A DNA stretch of 64,000 nucleotides from an uncultured Succiniclasticum sp. (GCA_902801365.1 CADCHY010000004.1:1-64000); one strand, 5' to 3'. Counted from the stretch's first letter, positions 9,831 through 19,052 are shown. Program-made: numbers and translations. The notes: a model not told the origin generated them from the sequence alone.

Positions 9831-10646
9831 ATGATGACAGTAAAAAATAAACATACCAGAATATTAATTTTTCTGGTATGTATTATTTTGGGCTATATGA
9901 TCACAATGCAGCTGAGATCACATAATCAGTATCAGAACCTGGCGATACAGCGTGCGGAAGATTTAACGGTCCGCCTGAAGGAAGTGCAGGCGGACAGGGA
10001 TAAGCTGACAAAAGAACTGGATGAGTACAGGGCAGGCCGGATATACGGCGCGGCACAGAAAGAGATGGATGACCTGAAAGCCCGGGCGGGCGAGACGGAA
10101 ATGGAAGGGAAGGGAATCGTCTTTACTCTTGATGACAGCAAGCAGGCTGCCAAAACCGGGGAAAACAAAAATCTTTATATCATCCACGATGAAGACTTGC
10201 TGCGTGTTGTAAATGAGTTGCGTGCCGCCGGTGCGGAAGCGATTTCCCTGAACGGGCAACGGCTGATCGGTTCCAGTGAGATCCGCTGTGTCGGTCCTAC
10301 AGTCCTTGTCAACGAGAGCAGGCTGGCGGCGCCTTTTGTCATTTTGGCCATCGGTAATCCGCAAACGCTGGAAAGCTCTCTGAAATTGCGCGGCGGGGTA
10401 ATTGAGAACTTCAAGTTCTGGGGTATCAGAGCGGATGTTGTACAGTCAGACAAAGTGAGGGTCCCTGCTTTCAAAGGAAAACGGACCTTTGAGTTTGCGA
10501 AAACAGTGGCCGAAGAAGAAAAGAAGGAAGCAGGCCAGACCGCAACGGATACCAAAGGTGCGGAAGAAAATAAGGCTGCCGCAGATGCAGGGAAATCCGC
10601 TGACCAGCAGCAGGCCTCACAGAAGAATGCCGGAGGTGCCCAATGA
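9831..10646 (+). CDS. DUF881 family membrane-anchored protein
   Basis: 271 residues. One N-terminal transmembrane segment (ILIFLVCIILGYMITMQL, about residues 11-28) is followed by a coiled-coil stretch (about 40-85), then the DUF881 fold with GIVFTLDDS, DLLRVVNELRAAGAEAISLNGQR and FVILAIGNP. The last 45 residues are Ala/Gln/Lys/Glu-rich and probably disordered. DUF881 genes sit next to division genes in many Bacillota and Actinomycetota; the molecular role is not established. It overlaps the next gene by 4 nt. AGAGGA lies 7 nt before the ATG. Confidence 0.85.
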   Translation: MMTVKNKHTRILIFLVCIILGYMITMQLRSHNQYQNLAIQRAEDLTVRLKEVQADRDKLTKELDEYRAGRIYGAAQKEMDDLKARAGETEMEGKGIVFTLDDSKQAAKTGENKNLYIIHDEDLLRVVNELRAAGAEAISLNGQRLIGSSEIRCVGPTVLVNESRLAAPFVILAIGNPQTLESSLKLRGGVIENFKFWGIRADVVQSDKVRVPAFKGKRTFEFAKTVAEEEKKEAGQTATDTKGAEENKAAADAGKSADQQQASQKNAGGAQ

Positions 10647-10972
10647 TTTATGCAATTATCGGCCTGATTTTCGGCATTGTCGGAGGCGTTCTGACCCCGG
10701 GCTTTATTCCTAAGATTTACGCTCCTTATTTTTCCGTAGCGCTGATGGCGGGGCTGGATACCGCTTTCGGAGGACTCCGGGCGGCGATGGAAGGCGACTA
10801 CGACAATCTGGTGTTTATTTCCGGTTTCGTCGTCAACATTCTCCTGTCCGTATTTTTCTGTTATGCAGGGATTAAGATGGATATCGATTTCTATCTGATC
10901 GTAATCCTGGTATTGGGGATGCGGATTTTTAACAATCTGGCTATTATCCGCCGGTTGTATCTGAAAAAATAA
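10643..10972 (+). CDS. sbp: Small basic family protein (DUF1290)
   Basis: 109-residue integral membrane protein with about three or four hydrophobic helices (IYAIIGLIFGIVGGVLTPGF; NLVFISGFVVNILLSVFF; YLIVILVLGMRIF). It contains SVALMAGLDTAFGGLRA, the conserved core of the small basic protein family found beside DUF881 and ftsZ in Gram-positive division clusters. Its function is unknown, but Bacillus sbp also lies next to ftsA-ftsZ. Start overlaps the DUF881 stop, so it is translationally coupled. Confidence 0.85.
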   Translation: MIYAIIGLIFGIVGGVLTPGFIPKIYAPYFSVALMAGLDTAFGGLRAAMEGDYDNLVFISGFVVNILLSVFFCYAGIKMDIDFYLIVILVLGMRIFNNLAIIRRLYLKK

Positions 10973-11085
10973 GCGTTAATTTTGAAATATGTTTGAACTC
11001 CGTGAAATGAAGCAGGAAAAATTTCTTTTTGTGAAGAATTTCTCTTCAGCTTTCACATAATGTACTTTTTTATTTTTGAATTGAA

Positions 11086-11094
11086 TGGTATAAT
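11086..11094 (+). promoter_or_regulatory. Extended -10 promoter for ftsZ
   Basis: TGG followed by TATAAT (11089-11094) forms an extended -10 element. The -35 region is a T-run without a good hexamer, as expected for extended -10 promoters. Start of transcription would be near 11101, about 30 nt before the ftsZ ATG. So ftsZ can be expressed independently of the mur cluster. Confidence 0.65.
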
Positions 11095-11131
11095 AACAAC
11101 AGGTAGTATTATTAAGTAGGGGGATACCAAT

Positions 11132-12289
11132 ATGTTTGAAGATATCATGAATAATCCGGCCGATTCCGGCATTACTCCGGAAACACTGGCGAAGATTAAA
11201 GTCGTTGGTGTAGGCGGCGGCGGCAATAACGCGGTAAACCGTATGATTACATCCGGACTGCAGGGCGTGGAGTTTATCGCCATTAACTGCGATGCCCAGG
11301 CACTGTTGCTTTCCAAAGCGCAGAACCGCATCCAGATCGGTGAAAAACTGACCAAAGGCTTAGGCGCCGGTGCTAATCCGGAAATCGGGCAGAAAGCGGC
11401 AGAAGAATCCAGAGATATTCTGGTTGAACAGTTGCGTGGCGCGGACATGGTCTTTGTAACTGCTGGCATGGGCGGCGGCACGGGAACCGGCGCGGCTCCC
11501 ATCGTGGCGGAATGCGCCCGGGAAGCCGGCGCGCTGACGGTGGGCGTAGTAACCAAACCGTTTTCCTTTGAAGGCAAACGCCGGATGAACCAGGCGGAAG
11601 CCGGTATCGTGAATTTAAAAGACCGTGTAGATACGCTGATCACCATTCCCAATGACCGCCTGCTGCAGGTCATCGACCGCAGGACCAGTATGCTGGATGC
11701 GTTCCGTATTGCTGACGATGTATTGCGTCAGGGTGTTCAGGGCATTTCCGATTTGATTTCCGTTCCCGGCCTGATTAACGCCGACTTCGCGGATGTAAAG
11801 ACTATCATGTCCAATGCTGGTTCCGCGTTAATGGGTATTGGTACCGCCAAAGGTGAAAACGGCGCGGTGGCAGCTGCGGAAGCGGCCATCAAGAGCCCGT
11901 TGCTGGAAGCGTCCATTGAAGGAGCCCGGGGCGTGCTGTTCAATATTACCGGCGGCAAAGATCTGTCCCTGTTTGACGTTACGGAAGCCTCGAACATCAT
12001 TACGGAAGCAGTGGATCCCGATGCCAATATTATCTTTGGCGCGGTCATTGACGAAAAACTGGATGACGAGATCCGCGTAACTGTGATTGCTACCGGCTTT
12101 AACGGCAAGAATCCGGCTTTGACCGGACAGGCGCCTATTAAGATGCCCGGCACAAAAGTTACGCCGCGTCCGGCAGCTCCCAAACCGGCTCCCAAGTCGG
12201 TACAGCCGGCTCCTGCGCAGGGTCCAAAACCTATCATTAATCCTGCACCGTTCAGTTCAACTCCGGAGGTTCCGCCCTGGATCCGCTGA
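11132..12289 (+). CDS. ftsZ: Cell division GTPase FtsZ
   Basis: Tubulin-like GTPase that forms the Z-ring. 385 residues. Early [13 protein letters not shown], the tubulin signature GGGTGTG (about residues 113-119), the T7-loop region [11 protein letters not shown], a Pro/Ala/Lys-rich linker (about 335-375) and the C-terminal peptide EVPPWIR that binds anchors such as FtsA or SepF are all visible. A strong GGGGG ribosome site precedes the ATG. It has its own promoter and terminator. The usual upstream ftsA is missing; sepF lies at 35 kb. Confidence 0.98.
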   Translation: MFEDIMNNPADSGITPETLAKIKVVGVGGGGNNAVNRMITSGLQGVEFIAINCDAQALLLSKAQNRIQIGEKLTKGLGAGANPEIGQKAAEESRDILVEQLRGADMVFVTAGMGGGTGTGAAPIVAECAREAGALTVGVVTKPFSFEGKRRMNQAEAGIVNLKDRVDTLITIPNDRLLQVIDRRTSMLDAFRIADDVLRQGVQGISDLISVPGLINADFADVKTIMSNAGSALMGIGTAKGENGAVAAAEAAIKSPLLEASIEGARGVLFNITGGKDLSLFDVTEASNIITEAVDPDANIIFGAVIDEKLDDEIRVTVIATGFNGKNPALTGQAPIKMPGTKVTPRPAAPKPAPKSVQPAPAQGPKPIINPAPFSSTPEVPPWIR

Positions 12290-12306
12290 GTATTTTGTAA
12301 AACCAT

Positions 12307-12331
12307 GCGGCAGTGTAATACTGCCGCTTTG
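12307..12331 (+). terminator. Intrinsic terminator after ftsZ
   Basis: An 8-bp perfect stem GCGGCAGT/ACTGCCGC (12307-12314 with 12320-12327) with a 5-nt loop, followed by TTTGTTAT. Ends the ftsZ transcript before nrdR. Confidence 0.75.
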
Positions 12332-12391
12332 TTATATTCTGTCACTGGCTTCAATCAGTTTATACTCTGTCGATGAAAGGAATGTGTACCT

Positions 12392-12862
12392 ATGAAATGT
12401 CCGTTTTGTTCTTTTGAAGACAGCCGGGTAATTGATTCCCGTTCCGTTGAAAGCGGTGCATCTATCCGCCGCCGCCGGGAGTGTCCCAAGTGCGGCCGGC
12501 GTTTTACCACGTATGAGAAATATGAAGAAACACCGCTGGTAGTCAACAAGAAGGACGGACGCAGGGAATTGTTTGATAGCGGAAAGCTGTTCGGCGGACT
12601 GCTGAAAGCGTTTGAGAAACGGCCTGTTTCAACGGAAACCGTGCAGGACATTGCGCATGAGATCGAGCGGGAACTGCGCCTTAAAGGAGAGTCGGAAGTC
12701 ACCAGCAGGGAAATCGGGGAACTGGTTATGGAACATCTGGAAAAGACCGACCAGATTGCCTATGTCCGTTTTGCTTCGGTATACAGACAGTTTGCGGATG
12801 TGCAGAACTTTATGCAGGAACTGCAGCGAATCATGGAAAACAATAAAAAAGATAACAAATAG
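12392..12862 (+). CDS. nrdR: Ribonucleotide reductase repressor NrdR
   Basis: Zinc-finger/ATP-cone repressor that controls ribonucleotide reductase genes through NrdR boxes. 156 residues, the normal length. The N-terminal zinc ribbon uses Cys3, Cys6, Cys31 and Cys34 (MKCPFC ... CPKC), then FTTYEKYE and an ATP-cone (VVNKKDGRRELFDSGKL). The start is fixed by the first zinc-ligand motif and AAAGGA upstream. No nrd genes or obvious NrdR boxes are seen in this window. Confidence 0.95.
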   Translation: MKCPFCSFEDSRVIDSRSVESGASIRRRRECPKCGRRFTTYEKYEETPLVVNKKDGRRELFDSGKLFGGLLKAFEKRPVSTETVQDIAHEIERELRLKGESEVTSREIGELVMEHLEKTDQIAYVRFASVYRQFADVQNFMQELQRIMENNKKDNK

Positions 12863-12893
12863 AAGATTTTTTTACAGAAAGATATTTTAGTCC

Positions 12894-12922
12894 TTGCCAA
12901 CACTGATAAATACTGATATTAT
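12894..12922 (+). promoter_or_regulatory. Sigma-A promoter for the HU gene
   Basis: TTGCCA (12894-12899), 17 nt, TATTAT (12917-12922). Transcription would start near 12930, giving a 50-nt leader before the HU start. Confidence 0.75.
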
Positions 12923-12979
12923 ATTTTTAAACCCAGTAGTTATGCACTCTCACAATATTTTTGAAAAGGAGCGTACATC

Positions 12980-13288
12980 ATGAACAAAAAAGAACTCGTA
13001 GCTGCAACTGCTGAAGCAAGCGGCATGCCAAAAAAATGCGTTGAAATGGTTCTGAAAGCTCTCACCGCAAACGTGGTTGCTGAAGTTGCCAAAAAGGGTA
13101 AAGTTCAGCTGATCGGTTTTGGTACCTTCGAAGCCCGTGCACGCGCTGCCCGTACCGGCAAGAACCCGCAGAACGGCAAACCCATTAAAATCGCTGCGGC
13201 AACGGTTCCTGCGTTCAAGGCAGGCAAAGCGTTCAAAGATGCGGTTAATAAACCGGCAAAAAAGAAAGCCACTAAAAAAGCGAAATAA
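12980..13288 (+). CDS. hup: DNA-binding protein HU
   Basis: Histone-like dimeric nucleoid protein. 102 residues: MNKKELVAATAEASGM start, then the beta-arm region (GFGTFEARARAARTGKNPQNGKPI), VPAFKAGKAFKDAV, and a Lys/Ala-rich tail of about 10 residues beyond the usual 90. AAAAGGAG ribosome site. Monocistronic, with its own promoter and a strong terminator, as expected for an abundant protein. Confidence 0.95.
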   Translation: MNKKELVAATAEASGMPKKCVEMVLKALTANVVAEVAKKGKVQLIGFGTFEARARAARTGKNPQNGKPIKIAAATVPAFKAGKAFKDAVNKPAKKKATKKAK

Positions 13289-13301
13289 TTATAAGTAATG
13301 A

Positions 13302-13333
13302 AACACCCGCCTGACATACAGGCGGGTGTTTTT
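13302..13333 (+). terminator. Strong intrinsic terminator after HU
   Basis: A 12-bp stem AACACCCGCCTG/CAGGCGGGTGTT with a 5-nt loop runs straight into T residues. A second 9-bp hairpin without a T-run (13335-13357) follows it; its role is unknown. Confidence 0.9.
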
Positions 13334-13400
13334 GTATGCACAGAAGGGCTGTGCGTATCAGCCCGCTGTCATTTTTCACTGTGAATTATCCGTATAAAAC

Positions 13401-13427
13401 AAAAAACCTGCCTACGCAGTAAGCAGG
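13401..13427 (-). terminator. Intrinsic terminator for rpsT
   Basis: Read on the minus strand, a 9-bp stem (one T.G wobble, 3-nt loop) spans 13427-13407 and is followed by six T residues (13406-13401). It lies just downstream of the rpsT stop. Confidence 0.85.
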
Positions 13428-13446
13428 ATATTTTTGTCAGGAACAA

Positions 13447-13710
13447 TTACTGTACCTTGTTAACTTTTTTAGCCAGTTTAGATTTTTTGCGGGCAGCGGC
13501 ATTCTTGGAAATAACACCGTCCTGAGCCGCTTTATCCAGCAAGCTGGAAGCGTTCTTTAACGTAACTTCAGCTTCCGCTTTGTTTCCTTCGGCAACTTTG
13601 ACTTCTACTTTTTTGGCAACCGTGCGTACGGCGCTTTTCTTGGCTGCGTTGGTGGCGCGGCGTTCAGCGTCGGTCTTTACGCTGCGGATAGAAGATTTAA
13701 TGTTAGGCAA
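13447..13710 (-). CDS. rpsT: 30S ribosomal protein S20
   Basis: Primary 16S rRNA-binding protein of the small subunit. 87 residues, Lys/Ala-rich and helical, with PNIKSSIRS at the N-terminus and NAAARKKSKLAKKVN at the C-terminus. The start is a TTG at 13710: AGGAGG (complement of 13719-13724) is 8 nt before it, and M-P-N-I-K is the normal S20 start. A GTG at 13719 is in frame but abuts the ribosome site. Own promoter and terminator; transcribed divergently from lepA. Confidence 0.95.
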   Translation of the reverse strand: MPNIKSSIRSVKTDAERRATNAAKKSAVRTVAKKVEVKVAEGNKAEAEVTLKNASSLLDKAAQDGVISKNAAARKKSKLAKKVNKVQ

Positions 13711-13744
13711 CAGATTCACCTCCTACTATAACTTTTACCAGAGT

Positions 13745-13773
13745 ATTTTACCACGTGAGTTTAGTTTATGCAA
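13745..13773 (-). promoter_or_regulatory. Sigma-A promoter for rpsT
   Basis: On the minus strand TTGCAT (13773-13768), 17 nt, TAAAAT (13750-13745). Start of transcription near 13738 gives a short leader before the TTG start. Confidence 0.7.
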
Positions 13774-13801
13774 GATGATTTTGCAATTCCTGAAATATTT
13801 C

Positions 13802-13830
13802 TTTTATAAATTTTGAATATCGTATATAAT
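13802..13830 (+). promoter_or_regulatory. Possible promoter for lepA
   Basis: TATAAT at 13825-13830 with only a weak T-rich -35 (13802-13807). The inferred leader to lepA is about 130 nt and can fold: GCAGGC at 13854-13859 pairs with GCCTGC at 13912-13917. Confidence 0.4.
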
Positions 13831-13969
13831 AACTAAGAAACAATGAAGATCCGGCAGGCATGATAAGCTGTAAGGAACCGTTGAATAATGCGCCTCTTCC
13901 GGCCAATGACAGCCTGCTTTGAAAATAACATTGCTTACAGAAAGGAACGGCATAAGCCGCAAAGATTAA

Positions 13970-15775
13970 ATGCAGAAAGACCACATCCGTAATTTTTCAA
14001 TTATTGCCCATATCGATCACGGCAAGTCGACCCTGGCCGACCGCCTGATTGAGATGACCGGCACCTTATCCAAGCGAGAGATGGAGGAGCAGATCCTGGA
14101 CTCTATGGATCTGGAGAAGGAACGGGGCATTACGATCAAAGATCAGGCCGTGCAAAGCATCTACCGGGCAAAAAACGGCGAAGACTATATGCTGAACTTT
14201 ATCGACACGCCGGGCCATGTGGATTTTAATTATGAAGTGTCCCGCGCCCTCGCGGCCTGCGAAGGGGCGCTGCTGGTCATTGACGCCAGCCAGGGCATCG
14301 AAGCCCAGACGCTGGCTAACACCTATCTGGCGCTGGATAACAATCTGGAAATTATTCCGGTCATCAACAAAATCGATCTGCCCAGCGCTGACCCGGATAA
14401 GGTCCGCAAGGAAATTGAGGATGTTATCGGCATCGATGCCAGCGAGGCGGTGCTCTGCAGCGCCAAGACCGGGGAAGGGGTGGAAGAAATCCTGGAGGCT
14501 ATCGTAGAACGGATTCCCGCCCCGGAGTGTGACGATAACAAACCGCTAAAGGCGCTGGTGTTTGATTCTAAGTTTGATTCTTACAAAGGTGTGCTTTTAT
14601 ATTTGCGTGTCTATGACGGAACGATCCGCAAGGGCATGAAGATCGAGATGATGGCAACAGGCGCCACTTACGAAGTAACGGAGGTCGGTGTGTTCAAGCC
14701 TACTCCCGTCAACGTGGACGTGCTGACGGCCGGTGAAGTAGGTTTTCTGGCAGCCGCCATCAAAACGGTAGGCGAGGCCCGGGTGGGGGATACGGTGACG
14801 GACGCCGCCCATCCGGCGGACGAACCGCTGCCGGGTTACCGGAAAGCTACGCCCATGGTGTTCTGCGGCCTGTATCCGGTAGAAAATACGGATTACGACA
14901 ATCTGCGTGACGCATTGGAAAAACTTCATCTGAACGACGCAGCCCTGCTGTTTGAACCGGAAACCTCCACCGCGCTGGGTTTTGGCTTCCGCTGCGGCTT
15001 TCTGGGGCTCCTGCATATGGATGTCATCAAAGAAAGGCTGGAACGGGAATACAAGCTGGATTTGATTACCACCGCGCCTAACGTAGTGTATCAGATCGAC
15101 AAGACCAGCGGTGACATTGAACTGGTGGACAATCCTTCCGCGTTCCCGGATCCTACGGTCATTGCGACGGTATCGGAACCTTATGTGACGGCGACGATCA
15201 TTGTGCCCAAGGATTATGTGGGGGCGGTCATGGAACTGTCCCAGGAAAAGCGCGGGGAATACCAAAACATGACCTATCTGGATGAGGACAGGGTCATGAT
15301 CCATTATTCGCTGCCCCTGTCGGAGATCATTTACGATTATTTTGACCGGCTGAAAAGCTGCAGCCGGGGCTATGCTTCCCTGGATTACGAGCTGTCCGGT
15401 TACAAGCCCAGCGACCTGGTGAAAGTGGATATTCTGCTGAACGGGGATCCGGTGGATGCCCTGTCGGCCATCGTACACCGGGAAAATGCCCAGGTGCAGG
15501 GACGCAGGCTGGTGGAACGGCTGCGGAGCCTGATTCCCCGCCAGCAGTTCTCCATCCCGGTACAGGCGGCCATCGGCAACAAGGTCATCGCCCGGGAAGA
15601 TGTGGCGGCGCTTCGCAAAGACGTGCTGGCCAAATGTTATGGTGGCGACATCACCCGGAAACGGAAGCTGCTGGAAAAACAGAAAGCCGGCAAGAAGCGC
15701 ATGAAGCAGGTGGGTACGGTGGAACTGCCTCAGGAAGCCTTCATGGCAATTTTAAGCATGGATAAGAAGAAGTAA
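13970..15775 (+). CDS. lepA: Elongation factor 4 (LepA)
   Basis: Ribosome-associated translational GTPase. 601 residues, full length. G1 loop [13 protein letters not shown] near residue 14, switch [18 protein letters not shown] and the G5 region SAKTGEG, then EF-G-like domains and the LepA-specific C-terminal domain (GKKRMKQVG near the end). Ribosome site in front of ATG 13970 is weak (GAAAGGA is about 20 nt away), but the N-terminus matches the family. hemW follows 4 nt later, the same pair seen in Bacillus. Confidence 0.96.
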   Translation: MQKDHIRNFSIIAHIDHGKSTLADRLIEMTGTLSKREMEEQILDSMDLEKERGITIKDQAVQSIYRAKNGEDYMLNFIDTPGHVDFNYEVSRALAACEGALLVIDASQGIEAQTLANTYLALDNNLEIIPVINKIDLPSADPDKVRKEIEDVIGIDASEAVLCSAKTGEGVEEILEAIVERIPAPECDDNKPLKALVFDSKFDSYKGVLLYLRVYDGTIRKGMKIEMMATGATYEVTEVGVFKPTPVNVDVLTAGEVGFLAAAIKTVGEARVGDTVTDAAHPADEPLPGYRKATPMVFCGLYPVENTDYDNLRDALEKLHLNDAALLFEPETSTALGFGFRCGFLGLLHMDVIKERLEREYKLDLITTAPNVVYQIDKTSGDIELVDNPSAFPDPTVIATVSEPYVTATIIVPKDYVGAVMELSQEKRGEYQNMTYLDEDRVMIHYSLPLSEIIYDYFDRLKSCSRGYASLDYELSGYKPSDLVKVDILLNGDPVDALSAIVHRENAQVQGRRLVERLRSLIPRQQFSIPVQAAIGNKVIAREDVAALRKDVLAKCYGGDITRKRKLLEKQKAGKKRMKQVGTVELPQEAFMAILSMDKKK

Positions 15776-15779
15776 AACA

Positions 15780-16955
15780 ATGGAACGATGGGAAAAATTC
15801 CAAGGGGTATATGTACATACCCCTTTTTGTTTGCAAAAATGTTTATACTGTGATTTTCCGTCTTATGCAGGGTTTCCGGAAGAAGTGCGGCAACGATATG
15901 TGGATGCGCTCTGCAGGGAAATAGAGGTTCGTTCTTTGCAGTGTGAACTGCCTGTTGCAAAAGAGGCGACCATTTATTTCGGCGGGGGTACGCCGACGGT
16001 TCTTTCGACAGAACAAATTGCAAAAGTCGTTGGCAGCCTGAAAGAGTACGGCTGGTGGAATAATCCTGCGGAAGCGACCATTGAAGCCAACCCCGGAACA
16101 GTAAATGATGAAAAGCTGAAAGCACTGCGTGAACTTGGCTTTGACCGAATCAGCTTAGGCGTCCAGTCGCTGCAGGATAACGAACTGCGGGCACTGGGAC
16201 GCATCCATACGGCAGAGCAGGCGCTGTATGCAATAGAAGAGGCGAAGCAGGCCGACTTCCGGCGTATTAACGCTGATCTGATGTCCGGTATTCCCTGTCA
16301 GACGGTGGAGTCTTTCCGCAACACAATGAATAAGATCTTGCAGATGAACCTGTCACACATTTCTGCTTACAGCCTGATTTTAGAAGAAGGAACGCCGCTG
16401 GAACGAATGGTCAGGGAAGACAAGGTGCAGCTGCCGGATGAAAAAGGATCTTATAATATGTATGAAATGACAACGGACATTTTGGCGAAAGCCGGTCTGC
16501 AGCGTTATGAAATTTCCAATTATGCAGCGCCGGGAGAAGAATCGCTTCATAATATAGTGTACTGGCATTACGAACCTTACGCGGCTTTTGGCGCCGGTGC
16601 ATGTTCGTTTACCGGATCAGAACGGCGGACGAATACGGCAGATGTGCTGCAATATATTCAAGGATCAGCCAACCTTTCGCTTTCTGCTCTCAAAACTGAA
16701 AGCGACCTGTGGCAAACCGAATCCCTTGACTGCAAAACGCAGATCGGTGAAGCTATGATTATGGGCCTGCGTATGAGTGACGGTGTGAACCTGCAGAAAA
16801 TTCAGCAACGGTTTGGTATCGACATATTGGAAAGTTATGGTAAGGAAATTCAGACTCTACTGGACAGGAAGATGGCAGAATGCGAGGGCAGAACGCTGCG
16901 CCTGACCCCATACGGGATGCGATACGGAAACCGGGCCTTTGAGGTCTTTGTATGA
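15780..16955 (+). CDS. hemW: HemW, radical SAM heme chaperone / HemN-like protein
   Basis: Radical SAM protein of the HemW group, in other species a heme-binding chaperone, often misnamed oxygen-independent coproporphyrinogen oxidase. 391 residues. The 4Fe-4S motif CLQKCLYC has Cys17, Cys21 and Cys24; GGGTPT and NPGTV follow in the SAM-binding barrel; a HemN C-terminal domain is present. True HemN has an extra Cys next to this motif that is absent here. Located directly after lepA, the usual HemW context. Ends at a clear terminator. Confidence 0.9.
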   Translation: MERWEKFQGVYVHTPFCLQKCLYCDFPSYAGFPEEVRQRYVDALCREIEVRSLQCELPVAKEATIYFGGGTPTVLSTEQIAKVVGSLKEYGWWNNPAEATIEANPGTVNDEKLKALRELGFDRISLGVQSLQDNELRALGRIHTAEQALYAIEEAKQADFRRINADLMSGIPCQTVESFRNTMNKILQMNLSHISAYSLILEEGTPLERMVREDKVQLPDEKGSYNMYEMTTDILAKAGLQRYEISNYAAPGEESLHNIVYWHYEPYAAFGAGACSFTGSERRTNTADVLQYIQGSANLSLSALKTESDLWQTESLDCKTQIGEAMIMGLRMSDGVNLQKIQQRFGIDILESYGKEIQTLLDRKMAECEGRTLRLTPYGMRYGNRAFEVFV

Positions 16956-17036
16956 TTTTATTGTAAGAATCAATTTTTTGCACGTCTGTGAAAACTGATT
17001 AAAATGCGTTACGCCGCGACATCTCGCAACAGACAC

Positions 17037-17067
17037 CACCTGTACCTGAAAGGGTGCAGGTGTTTTT
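17037..17067 (+). terminator. Intrinsic terminator after hemW
   Basis: A 10-bp stem (one T.G wobble) with 5' arm 17037-17046 and 3' arm ending at 17062, followed by TTTTT. The hemW-hrcA gap (16956-17285) holds this terminator, then the hrcA promoter and CIRCE. Confidence 0.85.
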
Positions 17068-17150
17068 ACTTTACATTGGAATGATTTGTTCCTAAATTTT
17101 GAAGTTTGTGTGACAAAAGGTCAAAACATAAAAAATTTACTTTTTGACTA

Positions 17151-17179
17151 TTGACATTCTTCCGGTCCGGTGCTATTCT
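17151..17179 (+). promoter_or_regulatory. Sigma-A promoter of the hrcA-grpE-dnaK-dnaJ operon
   Basis: TTGACA (17151-17156), 17 nt, TATTCT (17174-17179). Transcription would begin near 17186, so the CIRCE operator lies in the initially transcribed region, as in Bacillus. Confidence 0.85.
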
Positions 17180-17195
17180 TACATTGTGAAAGATG

Positions 17196-17222
17196 TTAGC
17201 ACTCTGTATGTGTGAGTGCTAA
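17196..17222 (+). promoter_or_regulatory. CIRCE operator (HrcA binding site)
   Basis: A perfect 9-9-9 inverted repeat: TTAGCACTC, 9-nt spacer, GAGTGCTAA. This is the exact CIRCE consensus bound by HrcA, whose gene starts 64 nt downstream. It predicts autoregulation and heat-inducible expression of the operon when HrcA is inactivated. Confidence 0.97.
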
Positions 17223-17285
17223 CAAAAACAGAAACACGAAGGAGGCCTGCAGCAAAAGCCTCCTGAACAAAGATGAGGTGGGATT

Positions 17286-18326
17286 ATGTTAAACGACCGT
17301 AAACGGAAAATCCTGCAGATCATCATCGAAGACTACATTGAAACTGCGGAACCGGTGGGTTCGCGAACCATTGCCCGCAAACATAATCTGGGATTGAGTC
17401 CGGCCACCATCCGTAACGAGATGAGCGATCTGGAACTGTTAGGCTACCTTGAGCAGCCCCATACCTCGGCAGGGCGTGTTCCTTCTGCGCAGGCATACCG
17501 CCTGTATGTTGATTCCATGGTGGATTCCATGAAGGAAGAACCCGGCGTGTTGACGGAAAACGACATGGCGCTGATCAATAGCTGGTATAAAGAACGAATC
17601 CGCAACATGGATGACATTTTCAAATCCACTGCCAAGATTCTGTCACGCATGACCCAGAATGTTTCGCTGGTACTGGCCAACAAAAAATCCACGGCCCGGT
17701 TCAAGTACCTTAAGTTCTTACCCCTGAGCGATACCCGGGCGATTATGTGCATCGTCACGGATGACGGGGCTATGGACAACGGACTGATCGATATCCCGGC
17801 GGGGATGAGCAGCGCCGAACTGGATTATCTGTCCGGCAAGATGAGCAACCTGCTGGAAGGCAGACGGCTAACGGAGATTAACGGCGATCTGTTGCAGGAA
17901 GTGTACTCCGCCGTATCCGAGGACGAAGTGATGCTGGCTTCCCTGAAGAAAGCCATCAGCAATATCGCCGCGAAGAACAGCGAGCAGAAAGTGTTCCTGG
18001 GCGGCGCCAAGCAGCTGCTGAACCAGCCGGAGTTCCAGGATGTGGGCCGGGTGAAGAACCTGCTGGGGATTCTGGAAGAGGAAAAAGTGGTGAAGGATAT
18101 CCTGAACGCCGGGGATGACTCCGGACTGAAGGTGACCATCGGCAGCGAGAACAAGTTCACCGGCATAAAGGACTGCAGTATGGTGCAGGCCACCTACCGG
18201 CTGAACGGCCAGATCGTAGGGACCATGGCGGTGCTGGGACCTACCCGGATGGAATACCGCAAGGTCATCGCGGTGATGAATTATCTGCACAAGTATCTGG
18301 AAACCATATTGAAAGATCCGAAGTGA
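17286..18326 (+). CDS. hrcA: Heat-inducible transcription repressor HrcA
   Basis: Repressor of CIRCE-controlled chaperone genes. 346 residues. N-terminal winged helix (LQIIIEDYIETAEPVGSRTI; LSPATIRNEMSDLE), a central GAF-like domain and a C-terminal dimerisation segment (VLGPTRMEYRKVI). GAGGTGGG ribosome site. First gene of hrcA-grpE-dnaK-dnaJ; CIRCE in its own leader closes a feedback loop. Confidence 0.96.
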   Translation: MLNDRKRKILQIIIEDYIETAEPVGSRTIARKHNLGLSPATIRNEMSDLELLGYLEQPHTSAGRVPSAQAYRLYVDSMVDSMKEEPGVLTENDMALINSWYKERIRNMDDIFKSTAKILSRMTQNVSLVLANKKSTARFKYLKFLPLSDTRAIMCIVTDDGAMDNGLIDIPAGMSSAELDYLSGKMSNLLEGRRLTEINGDLLQEVYSAVSEDEVMLASLKKAISNIAAKNSEQKVFLGGAKQLLNQPEFQDVGRVKNLLGILEEEKVVKDILNAGDDSGLKVTIGSENKFTGIKDCSMVQATYRLNGQIVGTMAVLGPTRMEYRKVIAVMNYLHKYLETILKDPK

Positions 18327-18368
18327 TTGATAGATTGACAGACAAGAAACCCAAAAGGAGGAACAGCG

Positions 18369-19052
18369 TTGTTTAACAGGAAGAGTGAAGAAGAAATCCG
18401 GGAAGAGGTTAATTCGAATCTGAACGCAAATGCGCAGACCGAAGAGGAAACCGTAACCGGAAGCGCGCCGGAACAGGCGGAAGCCCCGGGAACCGGAAAC
18501 GGGGAAGGGACGGCTGGAGATTCTGCAGAGGAAACGAAGCAGGAGGAAGCAGCGGAAGAAACGCTGGAAGAGGTACAGGCAAAACTGACAGCCACGGCGG
18601 CCCTGCTGAAAACGAAAGAGGAAGAAGCAACGGAAACCAGAAACCGGTTGCTGCGCCTCCAGGCGGATTTCGATAATTTCCGCCGCCGCAACACAGCGGA
18701 GCGGGAAGAGCTGGCCACGTATGTGACAATCAGCGTGGTCAACAAGTTTTTACAGATTCTGGATAACTTTGAACGGGCGGAAGCCGCAGCGGAAAACGCG
18801 ACAGACGTACAGAGTGTGGTGGACGGCATGGCCGGCATCCAGAAGCAGTTCGTAAAAACTTTGGAAGACTTGGGTGTGAAGGAGATCCCCGCCCAGGGCG
18901 AAAAGTTCAACCCCAATTTCCACGAAGCGGTGATGCGGGGGCAGAACCCGGAGATGGAAGACGAGACCATCGACATGGTCTTTGAAAAAGGCTACCAGCT
19001 CCACGACAAAGTGGTGCGCCACAGCAAGGTGCGCGTCATCAGCAATGAGTAA
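18369..19052 (+). CDS. grpE: Nucleotide exchange factor GrpE
   Basis: DnaK cochaperone that drives ADP release. 227 residues, longer than the usual 190 or so because of an acidic, low-complexity N-terminus (about residues 1-75). The long helix (LRLQADFDNFRRR) and the C-terminal beta domain (FNPNFHEAVM, KGYQLHDKVVRHSKVRV) are standard. It starts with TTG at 18369, supported by AGGAGG 8 nt upstream and no better codon in frame. Confidence 0.93.
   Translation: MFNRKSEEEIREEVNSNLNANAQTEEETVTGSAPEQAEAPGTGNGEGTAGDSAEETKQEEAAEETLEEVQAKLTATAALLKTKEEEATETRNRLLRLQADFDNFRRRNTAEREELATYVTISVVNKFLQILDNFERAEAAAENATDVQSVVDGMAGIQKQFVKTLEDLGVKEIPAQGEKFNPNFHEAVMRGQNPEMEDETIDMVFEKGYQLHDKVVRHSKVRVISNE

Noticed and set aside
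13843..13863. A possible six-codon leader peptide before lepA
   Set aside because: No ribosome site and no regulatory codon pattern; treated as chance.
16956..17285. Possible small gene in the hemW-hrcA gap
   Set aside because: The gap is fully explained by a terminator, a sigma-A promoter and CIRCE; no ORF with a ribosome site.
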